A stretch of 64,000 nucleotides of DNA, taken from contig NW_024037074.1 of NCBI RefSeq assembly GCF_015706575.1, positions 25,657,334 to 25,721,333 of the forward strand. The letters run 5' to 3'. Both the position numbers and the translations under genes were made by a program. Origin of the DNA: Patiria miniata (lineage: Eukaryota > Echinodermata > Asteroidea > Valvatida > Asterinidae). The notes under the pieces were generated by a model. It worked only from the letters and a program-made list of their open reading frames with translations, did no database searches and was not told the DNA's origin. Below, piece by piece: positions 21,839-35,900 of the stretch (positions are counted from its first letter, which is position 1; each line of letters begins with the position of its first letter).

Positions 21839-21880
21839 TCTGGTCTGGTCTGGTCTGGTCTGGTCTGGTCTGGTCTGGGT
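21839..21880 (+). repeat. (TGGTC)n microsatellite
   Basis: About eight uninterrupted TGGTC pentamers. Confidence 0.95.
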
Positions 21881-24090
21881 TTTTTATGTTAGTAGAACAT
21901 TTTTTTTATCGATCCACGTTATTACTATTCAAACCCATTCCTCGATTTCGTAAAGTGCTCCCTTACGAATTCTAGATGTGAATACAGGTATTTGTCCCAA
22001 TCCTGTACTATGCTCATTACCAATCAGCGAACCTACGTATCATCACATACAACATTCAACGGCTTCAGACGAATTAACAATTAGTATCCATACGGCATTG
22101 GAAATTTAATCTTCACCCCAAAAGCTGCACCGAAGGCCTTAGTTTCGATGCAGATTTTAAATTAGTGTAACTGGACACAGAAAAGTATCCCTATTATCCG
22201 ACATTCAATGACACCTTACGATGTAAAATGACCACGCCATGTTTTGAAAGACGCGTTTTGTATTAAGTGCATACATATTTTATTTAAACGACACACACAA
22301 GTACATGATGACCGGGTCCTTTCCTCTCCAACACATTATGAGTCTATATTGAACTTTGACAACTGTCTATAGGGTTACATCAGCTTACAGTTTAACAGTT
22401 TATGACAGACCTTAAGTAGTTTTCCAAAACAAAATCTAGATCTATCAGCAAATACGATTCTTGGCAGTGATTGTACAGAAACGCTCAAGGCTGTCTGCCC
22501 CATGGGTTTAATACAGACACAAGACTGTCCTCTTAAATCTAAACACCATGTAAACACATTCGTTTAGGGTAGCATCATCTCAGTTCAGCATTCTCTGTTT
22601 TCCTGCGCTACTTTCAAAAATGGAACTCCATTTATAGAATCACACGCTTACCATGCAGTTACACATCGTTTTTTAATCATGAATTTCCATCCACGTACCT
22701 TTTAAATACCTGTTAAATCTCCCTGTTAGTAAATTACGAAAATATAACGTGTTTTTATCATTTTGTTTGATACTCGTACTTTTGTGACACTTACAAATAT
22801 TAGTTATAAAACATTTAACCACGGTTAGTTATAGAACAAGGTGAAGCGCAAAATACTGTGTAATATACCAATATCTTGAATTCCGTTAAAATACACCGTG
22901 ACATACTTGGTGTTAAAATTACGCCGGTGTCCATAATTTGTCTCTTAACACTGGTGGTGTACGTCTCACACCAAATGTTTGTACAGTGAAAGTTTTTTTT
23001 TTCTTTCAAAAATACATTTGTGCTCACATGACCGCGTATCTTTCATATGAATAAATATATACATTACACGAAACCAAAATGTGAGGTTTATCGATTATAC
23101 TGTCAATTATTACATCCAAATAATGTAGGTTAATTACACAACGGTAAGCTGGATATTTTTACACAAACAAGAGAAAAAATAAAAAGACTGATAAACGACT
23201 GTATACGACTATAAAGATACAAAACACATTCAGCCAAAACAATTTTTTTCTTTTTCTATCCGCCGCTGACGTGACCACCGCTAACGTGAACATTATATTA
23301 TGCCAGGCAAGAACATTATATTCGTTAAAAAGAAAAGGTTTTTTTTCCTACGATCGTGACAATCCAAGGCCAGAATGCGGCAAAAGTATATTGGGTTACC
23401 ATTGCATCGAGAGAAAAAATATATATATAGGCCTATATATGATTTAAAGCGGCTACTTTATCCCCGGACCACGGGAAAGGTGATATCTATTGATATCAGT
23501 TGCACAAACCGAGTAAAACAAATATACGTTAACGAAACAAAAATTTGTTTTTCAAACCAAAACAATCACGGACATTGGTAGAATGACAACTATATCTGTC
23601 AAATAAAGACTTAAAGCCTTAATTTACTTCATAAAATACGGACTCAGAGACTTTCACGTCAGTCTAAAGTCTCGGACGCTGTGAAAACTTAGTTTTAAAC
23701 TGATGGGGCAACATTTCGTAAAACACTGTAACTTACTTTTGCACCAAAAAGCTACACATTAATTAAATTATACATTGAATATAGAGTTGCATGGATTTAA
23801 TACTTATCAGGTTTTTGTTGCAGCTCCGTTAACAGCCTTACATGAAACAACAAAAAACACTACCCGCAACTAAATATGCATGAGAAAATCATTTTAAATT
23901 CTGCATGAGCAAGAAGTTGCCAGCACTTCTTTCGTATAAAAAGTGAGTGAAACCGAACGCATATACAAAGGGACATCTTTCATTATGTATAAGAATTGAC
24001 GCAGCTCGCGATAAAGAAGTCTAAAATAAAACTGAATAAAATACGAGCATGTTAATGAAATTAACAAGGAAGATACAAGTGCATTTATTC

Positions 24091-24757
24091 AGGCTGACCA
24101 AAAAAATGCAACCCTGAAACATATACCTTTTTCCAAAAACGTGATCGGGGAATTTTTATGTTTTGAATATCAGATTGAAGCTGAGAGCTTTGTCTTCCAA
24201 ATACTGGGAAAAAAATCATGAAAACAGCACATTGGGTTGCTGAGAAAATGCCAATTATGTAAAAGAAGTGATTTGTCATCCTTTCCAATGATGCTTCAAA
24301 CAGTGAAACATGTGACTGTAAGCTCACTGAGCAAGTATCTTTCATTTTGTGCAATTTCTTTAATATTTTGACAAATTTATGATGCTGAAAAGGTTTAAAA
24401 TAGAACTAAAAGAACAAGATATCTGTTCAGGTGGAAAAATAAAAGATATTTCCATCAAATTCATTTGTACTCTTGTCATAACATTATGTGCCGTGTTGTT
24501 TGCGCCACATGCATTTCGTGCACAAATTGGTACTGTGTAAATCCCTTAACTGTGGTAATGCCATTGGAATGGACCAAAAAGGAGTTGTATTACATAAATG
24601 GCATTTTTGTCAGCAACCCAATGTGCTGTTTTCATAATTTTCCAGTATTTGAAAGACAAAGCTCTCAGTTTTAATCTGATATCCAAACATAAAAAAATCA
24701 CAGATCACCTTTTGTTTTTTTAAGGCAAATGTTTCAGGGTTGCTTTTTTGGGGTCAC
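24091..24757. repeat. Fold-back element with ~200-bp arms
   Basis: The left arm 24,091-24,290 and right arm 24,562-24,757 are inverted copies (~80% by eye). They share GCAACCCAATGTGCTGTTTT, AGACAAAGCTCTCAG and the terminal TTTCAGGGTTGC followed by T runs and GGTCA. The 270-bp loop holds no gene. Confidence 0.8.
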
Positions 24758-26717
24758 ACTGGACAGCAGATAGGCCAAGTTTAAGCATGCTGTCTCTTTA
24801 ACTTCACGTTTTAAAGATCTTCCCATTTTTTTCCCACTAAAAAATCTTTGTTATCTCAAATTCTGCATACGGTATTGACGTCACCGTGACGTTTTACGTA
24901 CAAGCCTTCAACATCCTTGCTTGCGGGTGCAATCTTAATAGGCCTATATACAGTCCTTGAGTGAATCGTTCAAGATGGTGCTTTTAAAAAAATATCCTCC
25001 TTGCGATAAAGCAACACAACAAAACGTTTATCGATGTGAAGACAAAGACAGAGGAAGCAGGTGGCTGATGAGGTAATGACAATTCTTTTAAATAAACTAG
25101 AACTTTGATGAGATTTGAAAGCCATTTGCATCAATTTTCTATTAAAGAAAAGAAAAGAAAAGAACTTTTTCTTGGTCCCTGAAAAAATAGTTTATGTTTT
25201 ACAAAACTCAAGTGTGTTATTTTCACATAACTTTTTATATTTACATCACTTTGTACACAACACGTTTTTACATTTTTGTTATTATTGTTTTGTTTTTTTA
25301 CAGTTTCTGGAGGCAATGCTAATCATGGAACAACCGCATATGGGCTACATTTGCTTCAAAAACATGCATGGAGGAATGGCGCATTGAATAATTGGTCGAT
25401 GGATGTAGTGAAGCAGCAGCGAAGCGCATGGAAGTATTTTTTGTAACTTACTCTCGTAGACATTTAACTGTCGTATAGTAATCCTTATTTAGTCCATTTG
25501 AATGGTAATCGTAACGGTGCTTAACAATGTATCGTCTTCTATGAAATGATTATATAACATTTACAAATTCTATATAGTTCTCTCGACACCAGGAACACAG
25601 GTTAAGAATGGAATGTATACTTATATTAATCATACAGGACGTTTGTATTCTTCATGCAGTGACACCGTGTGACACAGGATAACACTCGTACCGATAGAAG
25701 CATCTCTTGTCAATTCGATTTTTTTCCTTCGAATTTTCAATAAAGAACATGTTTGACCCATTTTAAATTTAAATTCGATACAATATCGAATCATTAATGC
25801 TGACATGTCATCGGGTCACCATTTTGTCTGACAATTGATGCGATATTAAATTTGCGAAAAAAAGTGACTTGTTGCTGACATGGCCTTTCAGATTCATATA
25901 CATGCTGAACGGGAACATTCAAGTAAGCACGTAAACGTCTCGTTATGTCAGTGGTTTGTTTGGTCTCTTTGATCCACAGATGTATAATACCATGACACAA
26001 AACCCCACCATACACAGCACAGACGTGTAGCCGTTTTACCTTAACTCCATGGTATCACTATCATATCAGTGACAACACGAAGTAATATTATATGAGACAC
26101 ACACTGCTTCCCATCAAACGTATATAGGTAAACAATTATAACAAGTAGGTTCACTAGCTTTCTTACACACGGTATAGAGACTGAAAACATTATACAAACT
26201 CCATTATAATCAACTGCTTGACTATCATTTTATACGACTTTCAATTTTTCTTATTTTTAAGCACCGATCTGTAGATATACAAATATTATGAGAAGCATAG
26301 ACAGTATTGTATTTAACAACTTAATGATTTCCCCCGTTAGTTTACCAACGGCAACTGGGGAAAAAATATGAAGAATTTACAGGAATCTTCAAACATCCAA
26401 TCGGAAGCGACTGCACAAGATACAACAGTATAATCTCTGTCTGGTTCCCACCTGAAAACCCAGAATATTCAAGCGTCGTAATTCACGGAACCAGTCTCAT
26501 CCATCAGTCATTTTTCTGAGGCAAAACTATGCAGTTTACCAGTTTAATTTGGTTCTGCGTGAGAGTCGCGGAACCGGTTCCATCCAGATGACACCGGTTC
26601 AATCCGGTCCAACAGCTGCTCAGTGATCAAAGTACGTTTCTCCTATAATCTCCATAGATGAAGCAGTCTGCATCCGCGGAGAGAAGTAAAACTTCTCAGT
26701 ATGTAGCGACCTCCAAC

Positions 26718-26918
26718 TCACACGAATGTATTCTTGCCGGTCATGTCGACGAATGGCGGGTTCTCATCAGATAATCTGGTAATAGCTTCATGAGCCTCTT
26801 TGATGACCAGTCGCTGCTGCGGCTGCCTCTGCCAGCAACCCAGCATAACCTTATAGACCTCTTTGGGGCACGCCTTCGGGCAGTCCAAAAGAATACCGTT
26901 GTGGATGTACTCGATCAC
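26718..26918 (-). CDS. NTRK: Trk terminal exon: kinase C-lobe end and C-terminal tail
   Basis: The acceptor is TTTTTGCAG and the exon starts [14 protein letters not shown]. It has the kinase signature [12 protein letters not shown] and ends [16 protein letters not shown] then TGA. The tail aligns with the vertebrate PLC-gamma site (PVYLD), but Phe replaces Tyr and five residues follow. Confidence 0.93.
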   Translation of the reverse strand: MIEYIHNGILLDCPKACPKEVYKVMLGCWQRQPQQRLVIKEAHEAITRLSDENPPFVDMTGKNTFV

Positions 26919-29900
26919 CTGCAAAAATATTAGTCCAGAAAACCCGATCAGGCGAATAAAATGCTTTGATTTTGTGTTTATGTAGAAGTAGCAAGGTTCT
27001 ATTGTGTGATGTTTGATTGAATTCTGAATGGCTTGGCTAGATAGCCTGAACTACGTGCCTAAGTTGGATGTGGTCAGACTTAATGTGTTTGGTTTTACTT
27101 GATATATTGTCATTCCCTCCTATTTTGCAATTGGAAGTGAGTTAATTCTGGCTTGCTTTGTTTTGACTTGACAGTTAAGTTTAGGTTATACAATTAAGGA
27201 GACAGGCTTAGTAAAATGCAACAGTCTAATATACATGTCCAGGAGGATAGCTTGAATTATGTGAGCCTGAGCCATGAGCAAATCGGTTGGACTACTTCCT
27301 GAGGTAAAGTTTGTGATAATGCGCATAAGGGCAAAACTTGAGCTGTTTTCTATCCAGAAAAACGATCTTTACTAATCATAAACAGTGCTAAATGGACACC
27401 ACAAGGTATCTATATGGATACACTTGACTTTAATAGTTCGATACAGATACAACTTCAATTTTTTTCTCAAAAGCAGCAAGTTGGTAACGGTTCAAAATGA
27501 CTGGAGATAAACTTGTAGTGGTTGTTACGCCAGTGTCTCACCTCGTGGTTTGAGAGTCCGTACCAAGGTTGCTTGCCGTACTCGAAGATCTCCCACAGGA
27601 CCACGCCGTAGCTCCACACATCGCTCTCGATGGAGTAAGTCCGGTAGATGATGCTCTCTGGTGGCATCCAACGGACCGGTAGCATGGTGTGGCTACCAAC
27701 CTGGTGAGTAAAGGGAACATGTAATATGCTTCTTTGGCAGGCTCCAAACAGGTTCGGGTAGCAGAGTAGTAACACTTCTACACCTGTTAATGATCCTGGC
27801 CTGGAATCCCACCATGTGCAATAGGGCCTCGACATCCATGTTTGAAGAGGAAATGTTATGTAGCCCAAACTGTCCAGCAATGCAACACAACATAATATCT
27901 GTATATTTAAGGTTCTATGTATAATAACATTATACAGCTGCTATTTCCAATCATCTGCACATATACCAAGTCATCATTCTGGAGCCATAGTTATTGGGGT
28001 GGTATTAATTTAAGAGGGCTATTAATTAGGATGAAGAGGGCTTCAGCCCCATCAGCACCTCCACCCCCTGCGCCTCCCCCTCCGGCCCGCTTCGGCTATT
28101 CCACCACTGTATTCCTCAGTACGGCTACAAGTATTAGACACAACATGATATTGCTGTTTAGCGACATGGTTACCCAATAAGGCAATATTAAATGGCGCAG
28201 TATTGTTAGTATTCTTGCAGCTACAAGGAAAAAGAACATTTTACTACACGGTGCTACCGCAACGTCACATGAAATGGTAATTTCTTTAATTGGTAAGTAT
28301 GCCTACCCTATAGTAATCCGTGCTGTATACATCACGCGACATGCCGAAGTCGGCTATCTTGACCACCAGCTTATCTCCCACCAGGCAGTTCCTGGTGGCC
28401 ATGTCTCGATGGACGAAGTGTTGGGAAGCCATGTACATCATACCGGACGCGATCTGCTTGGAGATGAAGAGCAGCTCGTTGACTGTCAGCGGGAGCAGGG
28501 CGGGGTTCTTGCTCAGGCCCAGGCACTCAGCGTCCGGTCCACGACACCTGATGGATTGAGATACGGGCGGTGAGTTACAGAGTTGCAATCAGGTCAACAA
28601 AATATCAACCACAAAACTCCTAACAAGTCAAATCGCGTAAGTCACATAGTTAGTCCGTTTTCAAGTGAGTTCACAAGCTATTTGAATGAACTGTGACAAA
28701 TTTTCCATGTCAAGAACGGAAAAGTAACAATAACTTGACATGACGCAATTTTAAAGAGACAAGAAATGTCCAAGTATGTTAAAATCCCCAAAACATATTT
28801 TTATGGAACAAATATCGCAAATCCCTCACCTCACGTGATCATTTAACTCCTAAAATACCCCAAGATTTGTTTTCGGCAACCATGTCACAGTACACCCAAT
28901 TGTTGGCGTCAATCTCGATTACGAGCCACACCAACAACAATCAATCAAGGCTGTGATGGGTGACCACACACCCACCTGAGGAAGTTGTTCAAATCACCGT
29001 TCTCCATGTACTCGAAGACCATCAGGAATGGCTCCTTCTCCATACAGACGCCGTAGAAGGTCACGATGTTTGCCTGTTGTAGGTTGGTCAAAAGCTCCGC
29101 TTCCCGCTCGAAGTCTTTCCTGGCATCGCCGATGGAGGCGTCTTTCAAGGTCTAGGTGAGTTAACAAACAAGAAATGCAGCTAGAATTGCGAGCGAGTTG
29201 TAGGCAAAAGCTCACTAGTCAATCACAAGTCAACCACAAGGTATGGTCGGGTCTACAGTCAAGTGACAAGCTAGATAAAAAATAAATGTTTAAAACGGCA
29301 AGCCTTTGTAAATGTTTATACCAATGGTGGGAAATATTGTGATTTGAATTACAGCTGTGGTCTTTGACCCATATACGTACAGTTCACAGAGTTAACCTTA
29401 AAAACCTACATAACATGCATTCTGGGTACTATAACCTCTAAAATCGGCCATAAGACTTTAGCGTAACACAAGACACCACAACAAAGCCAGTAAGTGATCA
29501 GCAAACGTTTTAATGACGGGCATGCATGTTTGAAAGCAGGTTTATTTTTTTAAGTATTAAGACGCTACTACATGTATCTAAGAGGTTTCGTGTGACACCA
29601 ATTTGAAAGTTTGAAGCAAAACCCATCTTGCACATGGGTGTTACATGAATAAGAACATTATCTTTAAAAGGAATTGAGCATGCACTGTTCGTTTGAAAGG
29701 GGTCGCAAGAAGAGTCGTGAAACCTGTATTCTTTTCTGTTTTTGTTTACCTTAACAGCAACCATTGTGACGTCGCCCTCTGCCGGCAAGTTCTCACAGAT
29801 TCCCAGACATACGACGCCGAATGCTCCTTCTCCTAGCTCGCCTAAAAAGCGCATCTGGTCCCGACTGATGTGGTGGACAGCTACAACAACAAATGAAAAC

Positions 29901-32900
29901 CTGTATTTTTTTGTTTTTCGTCATGTTTAGGAATGCCCTTCCGGCCTCGTACTGTATTATACATTTCGGTGTCCATCTAGGTTGGTCCTTCATGACAAAA
30001 TGACGTCATTTTATTATTTGCAACAGTATTTGCGAGCTGTCTACTCTTGTCTTTTTACTGAAATGCAAAGGGGATCGTTAAAGCCCGCGTGACATTAATA
30101 CGTCAAGTGAATGAACAGCCCCAGATCTAATGTAAATGGAACAATGAAATTCCATCTCTAAACGAAAGCTTTTCGTCACTAGAGGCCCATATTTGGCGCA
30201 AATTCGTGTGCGTTGTTCCCCGTGTTGGTTGTGCCAATGTGCCAGATACTTTACTTCAACTTATATTTCACGTCTATAGCGTTGCAAGAGTGTGAAATGT
30301 CGGTACGAGCAAGGGCGGATCCAGAACACAATTTTGGGGGGGCCAAAAAAAATTTTGGTCCCCCCAAAAAGTGGGTGAAAAAATTACGGCGTGGGGTTCG
30401 GGGCCCGCTTAAGGGCCCCGAAAATTTTTTGGATTCTAGATGCTCTGTGGTGCGATCTGAGGCAATTTCTGACCACTTTAACCAATGTTTTTTGAGGAAA
30501 AGATGGTGGTGTACTCATTGCTTGCCTTTATTGCATTGTCACATAAAAAAAAAAAAATTGGTTTCGTTTGGGGGGGGGCCATGGCCCCCTTTGGCCCCCC
30601 CCCTGGATCCGCCCTTGGGTACGAGGCGACCTACCCGTGCCATTCCTAGGTAGGTAGTTGGGGTTGGGGATCATGCTGACCATCTCACTCTTGTCCCCTC
30701 GGCCGTTCTCCATGAAGTTCATGACGCTAAAGGGAGCCGCCGTACCGTCCTGGTTGATGCCCCGGTACAGATGCCGACTCTTGCGGTACTTGTAGCCCAC
30801 GCCACTAGCCAGGAGGATCCCCACGATTAGCACCACCAAAATAATGGTCACTTTCTGTCAGGTTGGTATGATGGGGGAAAAGGTCCATGAAATTCTAATG
30901 GAAAACTGGTAGGCTTCTACCAATACACTCTGAACACGCTCGTATAAAATGGTACAGTCCTCTGTTTATTATGTCAAAGTGAATATGTCATTTCCATTTT
31001 TGAATTCTGGAACAAATGTCATTCATGTCACGAACTGTACAGTATATCCAAAAAAAAGTGTCCGTCTAAAACTATTATTGAAATAACTACAAAACCATGA
31101 GGTCAATTTTGAAAATGTTTAATTGTGCAGATACTCCTTATCATTGGCCTAAAACCATATGAGTTTCATTTAATTTCAGTCGCGCATCACTACACAATTA
31201 TCAATTGATCACAACAACATTTTTGGACACTGTGACCAAGTTCCTTGCCTTGTTCAATTTTAGTTTTGTGTTAAGTAAGCTGTGTAGACCTAAGTAGACC
31301 TAAGCTGTGTAAAATACTTAAGTAAGCTGTGTAAAATTCTCCTGACGATGACCAGAGCAGGCTAGTCGAAACGTTGAGACCAAAGACAAGTTCTTTTAGA
31401 ACTTAAAGCAGGACTGTTCTTATCAGAACAAAAACTACTCAGCGAAAGTTGATAATAAGCAGGACAAGTTCTTTTGAAGAACTAAATATCTTCTAAGCAG
31501 TAGTTATTACCACATGGGGTTACCGCAAACCGAAAGGATACCGATACTCCACCATGCAAAGCCTTAAATCTTATATAAAATCCTTCATTTAGTGAAAAGG
31601 GCTGCGTCAGCCTTTTTTCACAACATGCAGGATTTTACACAACTTAATTATCACATCACTGAAATAGACTAAAGCATGGACCTTGGTCACAGTGTCCAAA
31701 AATAGTGTTGTGCTCAAATTAAATGACTGAAAGTAAATGAAACTCATAGAGATTGAGGCCAAGATTTAGGAGTATCTGCACAACCAATACATTTCAAAAT
31801 TGACCTCATGGTATTGTAGCTACATTAAAAACAGTCTGACGGACACTTTTTCTGGGACATATTGTAGCGTCATATTTATCCTGCAATTGTCAATTTCAGT
31901 CCCTACTGATTGTGTTGCTCATTGCAACTGATAATGCTATAGGTCACGAGAGCCAAAGTCAGTTTTGTCCAGTGCAAGTGTTAGGTTGTCGCTGTAATTA
32001 AGCTTGGCTGTCGACGATCATATATACGCATATGCTTTGAACCATGATCGTGCAAGAAGTACACACATTCCAGGTATCTTTCACATCAATGAAACACATA
32101 TCAATCGGCCAACACTAACAACAGAATGCAGGTAACTTTTGTTAGAGTCGCTGCGTGGTGGACTACTGGTTCTAAAATTGCCGATTCTTTTTTTTTCTAA
32201 ATGTGATCAAATCTTCCCTTTTCCAGAAAATCCAGAGTTTTCGATTAAAACGTGCAGTGGGACTCTAATCTGAAACTTGATGCCAAAATAAAAATTATAA
32301 ATCGTATTAACTGTGTGCTCTATTCCTTATGAAATCGCCATGGAATAATATGGTACCGTTTCTGCGTTAAAAAAAAGCATAAACCAACTGAAGTAAAATG
32401 TATTTCAGCTTATTTTCATTCCTCATTCTGTCATATTTCCTACCGAAACTCAATGTGAATATTTAATGTGTGAAGACGTTTCTGTGGTTTCCTACACTGA
32501 CAAATTAATCTGAAATATGCAATATTCGGTGTTGATCTTAGTAGCAACTGTAGTTACTTTGGTGTTTAGTTTTAACGACATTTTTGCCCCTGGGAAATGT
32601 ATGTACCAGGAACAGCAAATAGGCATACGTGTAGGCAAACAAAAGACATTTGCGAACATTATAATAAGAGAATGACACATAGTTCCTCAGCAAGTGTTTT
32701 ACTTTTGAGCGTGCAACATCATCTTCAAACACGGTGTGCAAATTGAGAAGAGGAGAAACAATGTAAAATGGAAAGTCAACGTGACAGTGTCACCGTGTAA
32801 GAGAGATCATGATAAAACAACATTCATTCAAGAAAACATAAAATATAGCTTTTGAAAACTGAATATTGGAATTCAGACATTCTAAGCCTTCCCTCATTTT

Positions 32901-35900
32901 TCTTGACTTGAACAAAATATTGTATCGCGAATATTCCAAAGCTCGCGTGATTTTTTTAATGCTTAGACTTTAACATCTCCCCGTCTTCATGTGAACAATT
33001 CTACGCTCCTGTAGCGTGACTTCGTTTTTGCGTATTAATTCGATGACACATAACTGGCCTTTTTATTTTCTCTCTACTTTTTGATCTTGTAAGACATTTA
33101 GGATTAATGCACAACCTGTCTGGCAACTTATAAGTCTCGGTGAGCCTGGAGTATGGTTCAGGAATGATGCCTTTCGGGTCACAAAACATTACATTGAAAG
33201 GACTGTCAGAGTGCTATACTTACTGTAATGAGTGAGGTAGATTCCGTGGGAATGGAGACGGAAGGGGGCAGTGCGGAACTCATGGGGGCGTTTGGGATCG
33301 GACTTTCCCGATCATCGGGGATAACATCGATCTTTTTCACTTTGAGGGGGCAGAACAAGAATGGAAAAAAACATGGCAACATAAAATGAATAAGAACTGA
33401 AACAAAAAGAGTCACCAGCATTCTCACAATAATTACATCAACGCTTGAAAAAAAAATAACGAGAAATCATAATTTTGTGAACAAAGATGAAAAACAGCCC
33501 TGCAAATGAATGAATTACAAATGGTTAAATGAATTATGGAGACTTCGGATTAGTTGACATGCATAAGCCATGGTGATGAAACGAACAACAACAGAGAATA
33601 ACAGATCGTGATTAACAAGCATGCTGGAAATGAAAACAGAGAGAATCACGCCATGCAAACCAGTCACACTGAGGTTAAAATATTACCAGTTTCACAGCGA
33701 CTGCGGTTGTTAGTCCACGTCACGAAAGAATATAAACAAAACCGCGTTTCTCTGTGCTGTCCACCTAAAAGTGCACTGGGCGTGGCACTGGATACGAATG
33801 ACTGTGACGTGTCAGGGTCTTCATTCTGTGATTGGCCTAGCATTCATCTGATTTGCATACCTGCACCAATCGCATCCTCTGATTGGACGCACTGTAATAT
33901 TTTTCTTCGTTTCTTTCGTGACGTGACCAAGAAAATACTTACTTGCATAGCACTATTTTTCTCCATCTCTTCCAAGGGTTGCAATGTTTCAATACGGGGA
34001 CGATCCTTGACGGTTGTGCCGTGAGTTTTAGGAGTGTTCGGTGACGGGAATTTATCCCCTACACCGCATACGGGCAGCGTGAGAAATAAGACACAGGTAT
34101 ACACAAAAAGAGTAGAGTATCGTGACAGCACAGAGACCCGCTAAAATATGACGCACAGTCCCGAACTTTGTGAGATTTTGTCCGTTCTTTTGAAAACATG
34201 ACGTGGTAAGACCTGGCAATAAGCGTATTTTCAAATAAGTGAGGAACCTGCACAGTTTTGCACATTAATTTTGTTCCATTCTATTTGGTCTTCTTGGGTA
34301 AAGTTAGACAGTTTTCTCAAAAAGACTTTCACTTTTTAATGCTTATGATTAAAGATTAGTGTCAAATAGGCCCCTTTTGCCGACTAAAAACAAAAATTGG
34401 CTGGACTCAGACCAGAGCCTTTGATTTTGCATTTCGATATCGAGATAACAAAATAACAAGTTGTGCATTTGAGTGACGAAAAAGGACGGCCAAAATCTCA
34501 CAAGTCACCGAAGAAACGGAAAGGATGTTTCACCAGAACTAGGGTTAATTAGTAACTGAAAAGAAGCAAGTTGTTAATTTGCCTTAAACTAAAAGCACAG
34601 CAAAGTCAGTTTTATAGATATAAGTGAACGAGGATGCACTATCTGACCTTTGACACAGAAGTTACGTAATATCACAAAGCGGGAGAGACGCATAAGACGA
34701 TCAATTCCCACCACCAGAAAAAATACATTCACCAAGATATTGACAAGATTCTATGAGAGATCTATATTGCCTTATTCAGAAAATTTCCGTTCTTTGCCAA
34801 ATTATGTAGTATCGGAACAATTGTATGATTTGCATAAGCAGATTAAACGTCAAGTTTTCGGGCAAACTGCATCCTCGCTCACAATCTCAAACTCAATCTT
34901 AATGTCTGCTGGCAAATAATATATCTCAATTGCCCGAAACTCAAATCAAAAATCCGTTAGTATCAATAGTTGGAGAGAGCGGGCTCGTCTATCCTGAACT
35001 TTGGTTTTTGTTACAATGGTAAACCATCCTTGATTTGGGCAAAAACATCATCCCAAGCATCTATGCTGAATTTTGTTTTCTTTCATATCAAATTCCGATA
35101 CATCATTATATCACTCACCAAAGAACAAATTAGACTAGCTCTTGGATAATAACCTCCCACCACAAATGAAAACGTATATGTAATAACCAATGGAAATATA
35201 AAAACATTCGAAGACATTCTACAGCGCCCATGTGAAAATGGGAGGCTTGTTGGCTCTTGGTGGCAGCAAATATATTCATCACGCTACTGATACTCGGTAC
35301 GTACCAACCTCGTCCCCATTGCTTACTTTATTTCTAACCTCGTTTCTAATTGTAGCCCTGGATAGGAAACTTTCTTCCTGTATCCTGATTCGATACCGCA
35401 ATTGGCTAGTAATGGATTTTTATCGTGTACTTGGTGTTGTTATTTCCAACGTGCACTACGTGTTTTCACGGTCATTGTAATTATAACGTCCACGCCTTCT
35501 CACAAATACTCTTTTCCTTTCCAATTTGCTAATATTAATACGAAATATGATATTGCACATTGGCGGGATAAGATTGTAACATTTTAACTTCGAAAACAAT
35601 CGTGTTTTCGTAACTCACGGCGCGACGAATTGATTGTGTTTTTACCCCAGACACAGCATACAAAAACAAACGCTTATGTAACGTACAGGTAGGCACCAGA
35701 CTATTCCTCATTTGCATACGTGTTCAAACATTTTGCACATGCAAAATGATCCAATATCAGGGTGAGAGAGCAGGTAGTGGTGGGCGCGTACTGCTCGACA
35801 CCCCGGGGACGAGGTTGCGGTACGTACGCACTCGGGTACGGTACAATTTGCTTTAAGAGTGCTCACACAACGAGACAGAATCGGTTGGCCAAAGTTTTTG

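Larger units (their letters stand above)
19145..26717. other. Intergenic DNA between the convergent genes
   Basis: No gene recognised. It holds small inverted repeats (19,958-20,064 and 24,091-24,757), a (TGGTC)n microsatellite and AT-rich unique-looking sequence. The part just below 26,717 should contain the Trk 3' UTR (minus strand), but its end cannot be placed. Confidence 0.5.

Noticed and set aside
33608..34024. 138-codon plus-strand frame over the Trk stalk exon
   Set aside because: Antisense shadow of a real minus-strand exon and its intron.
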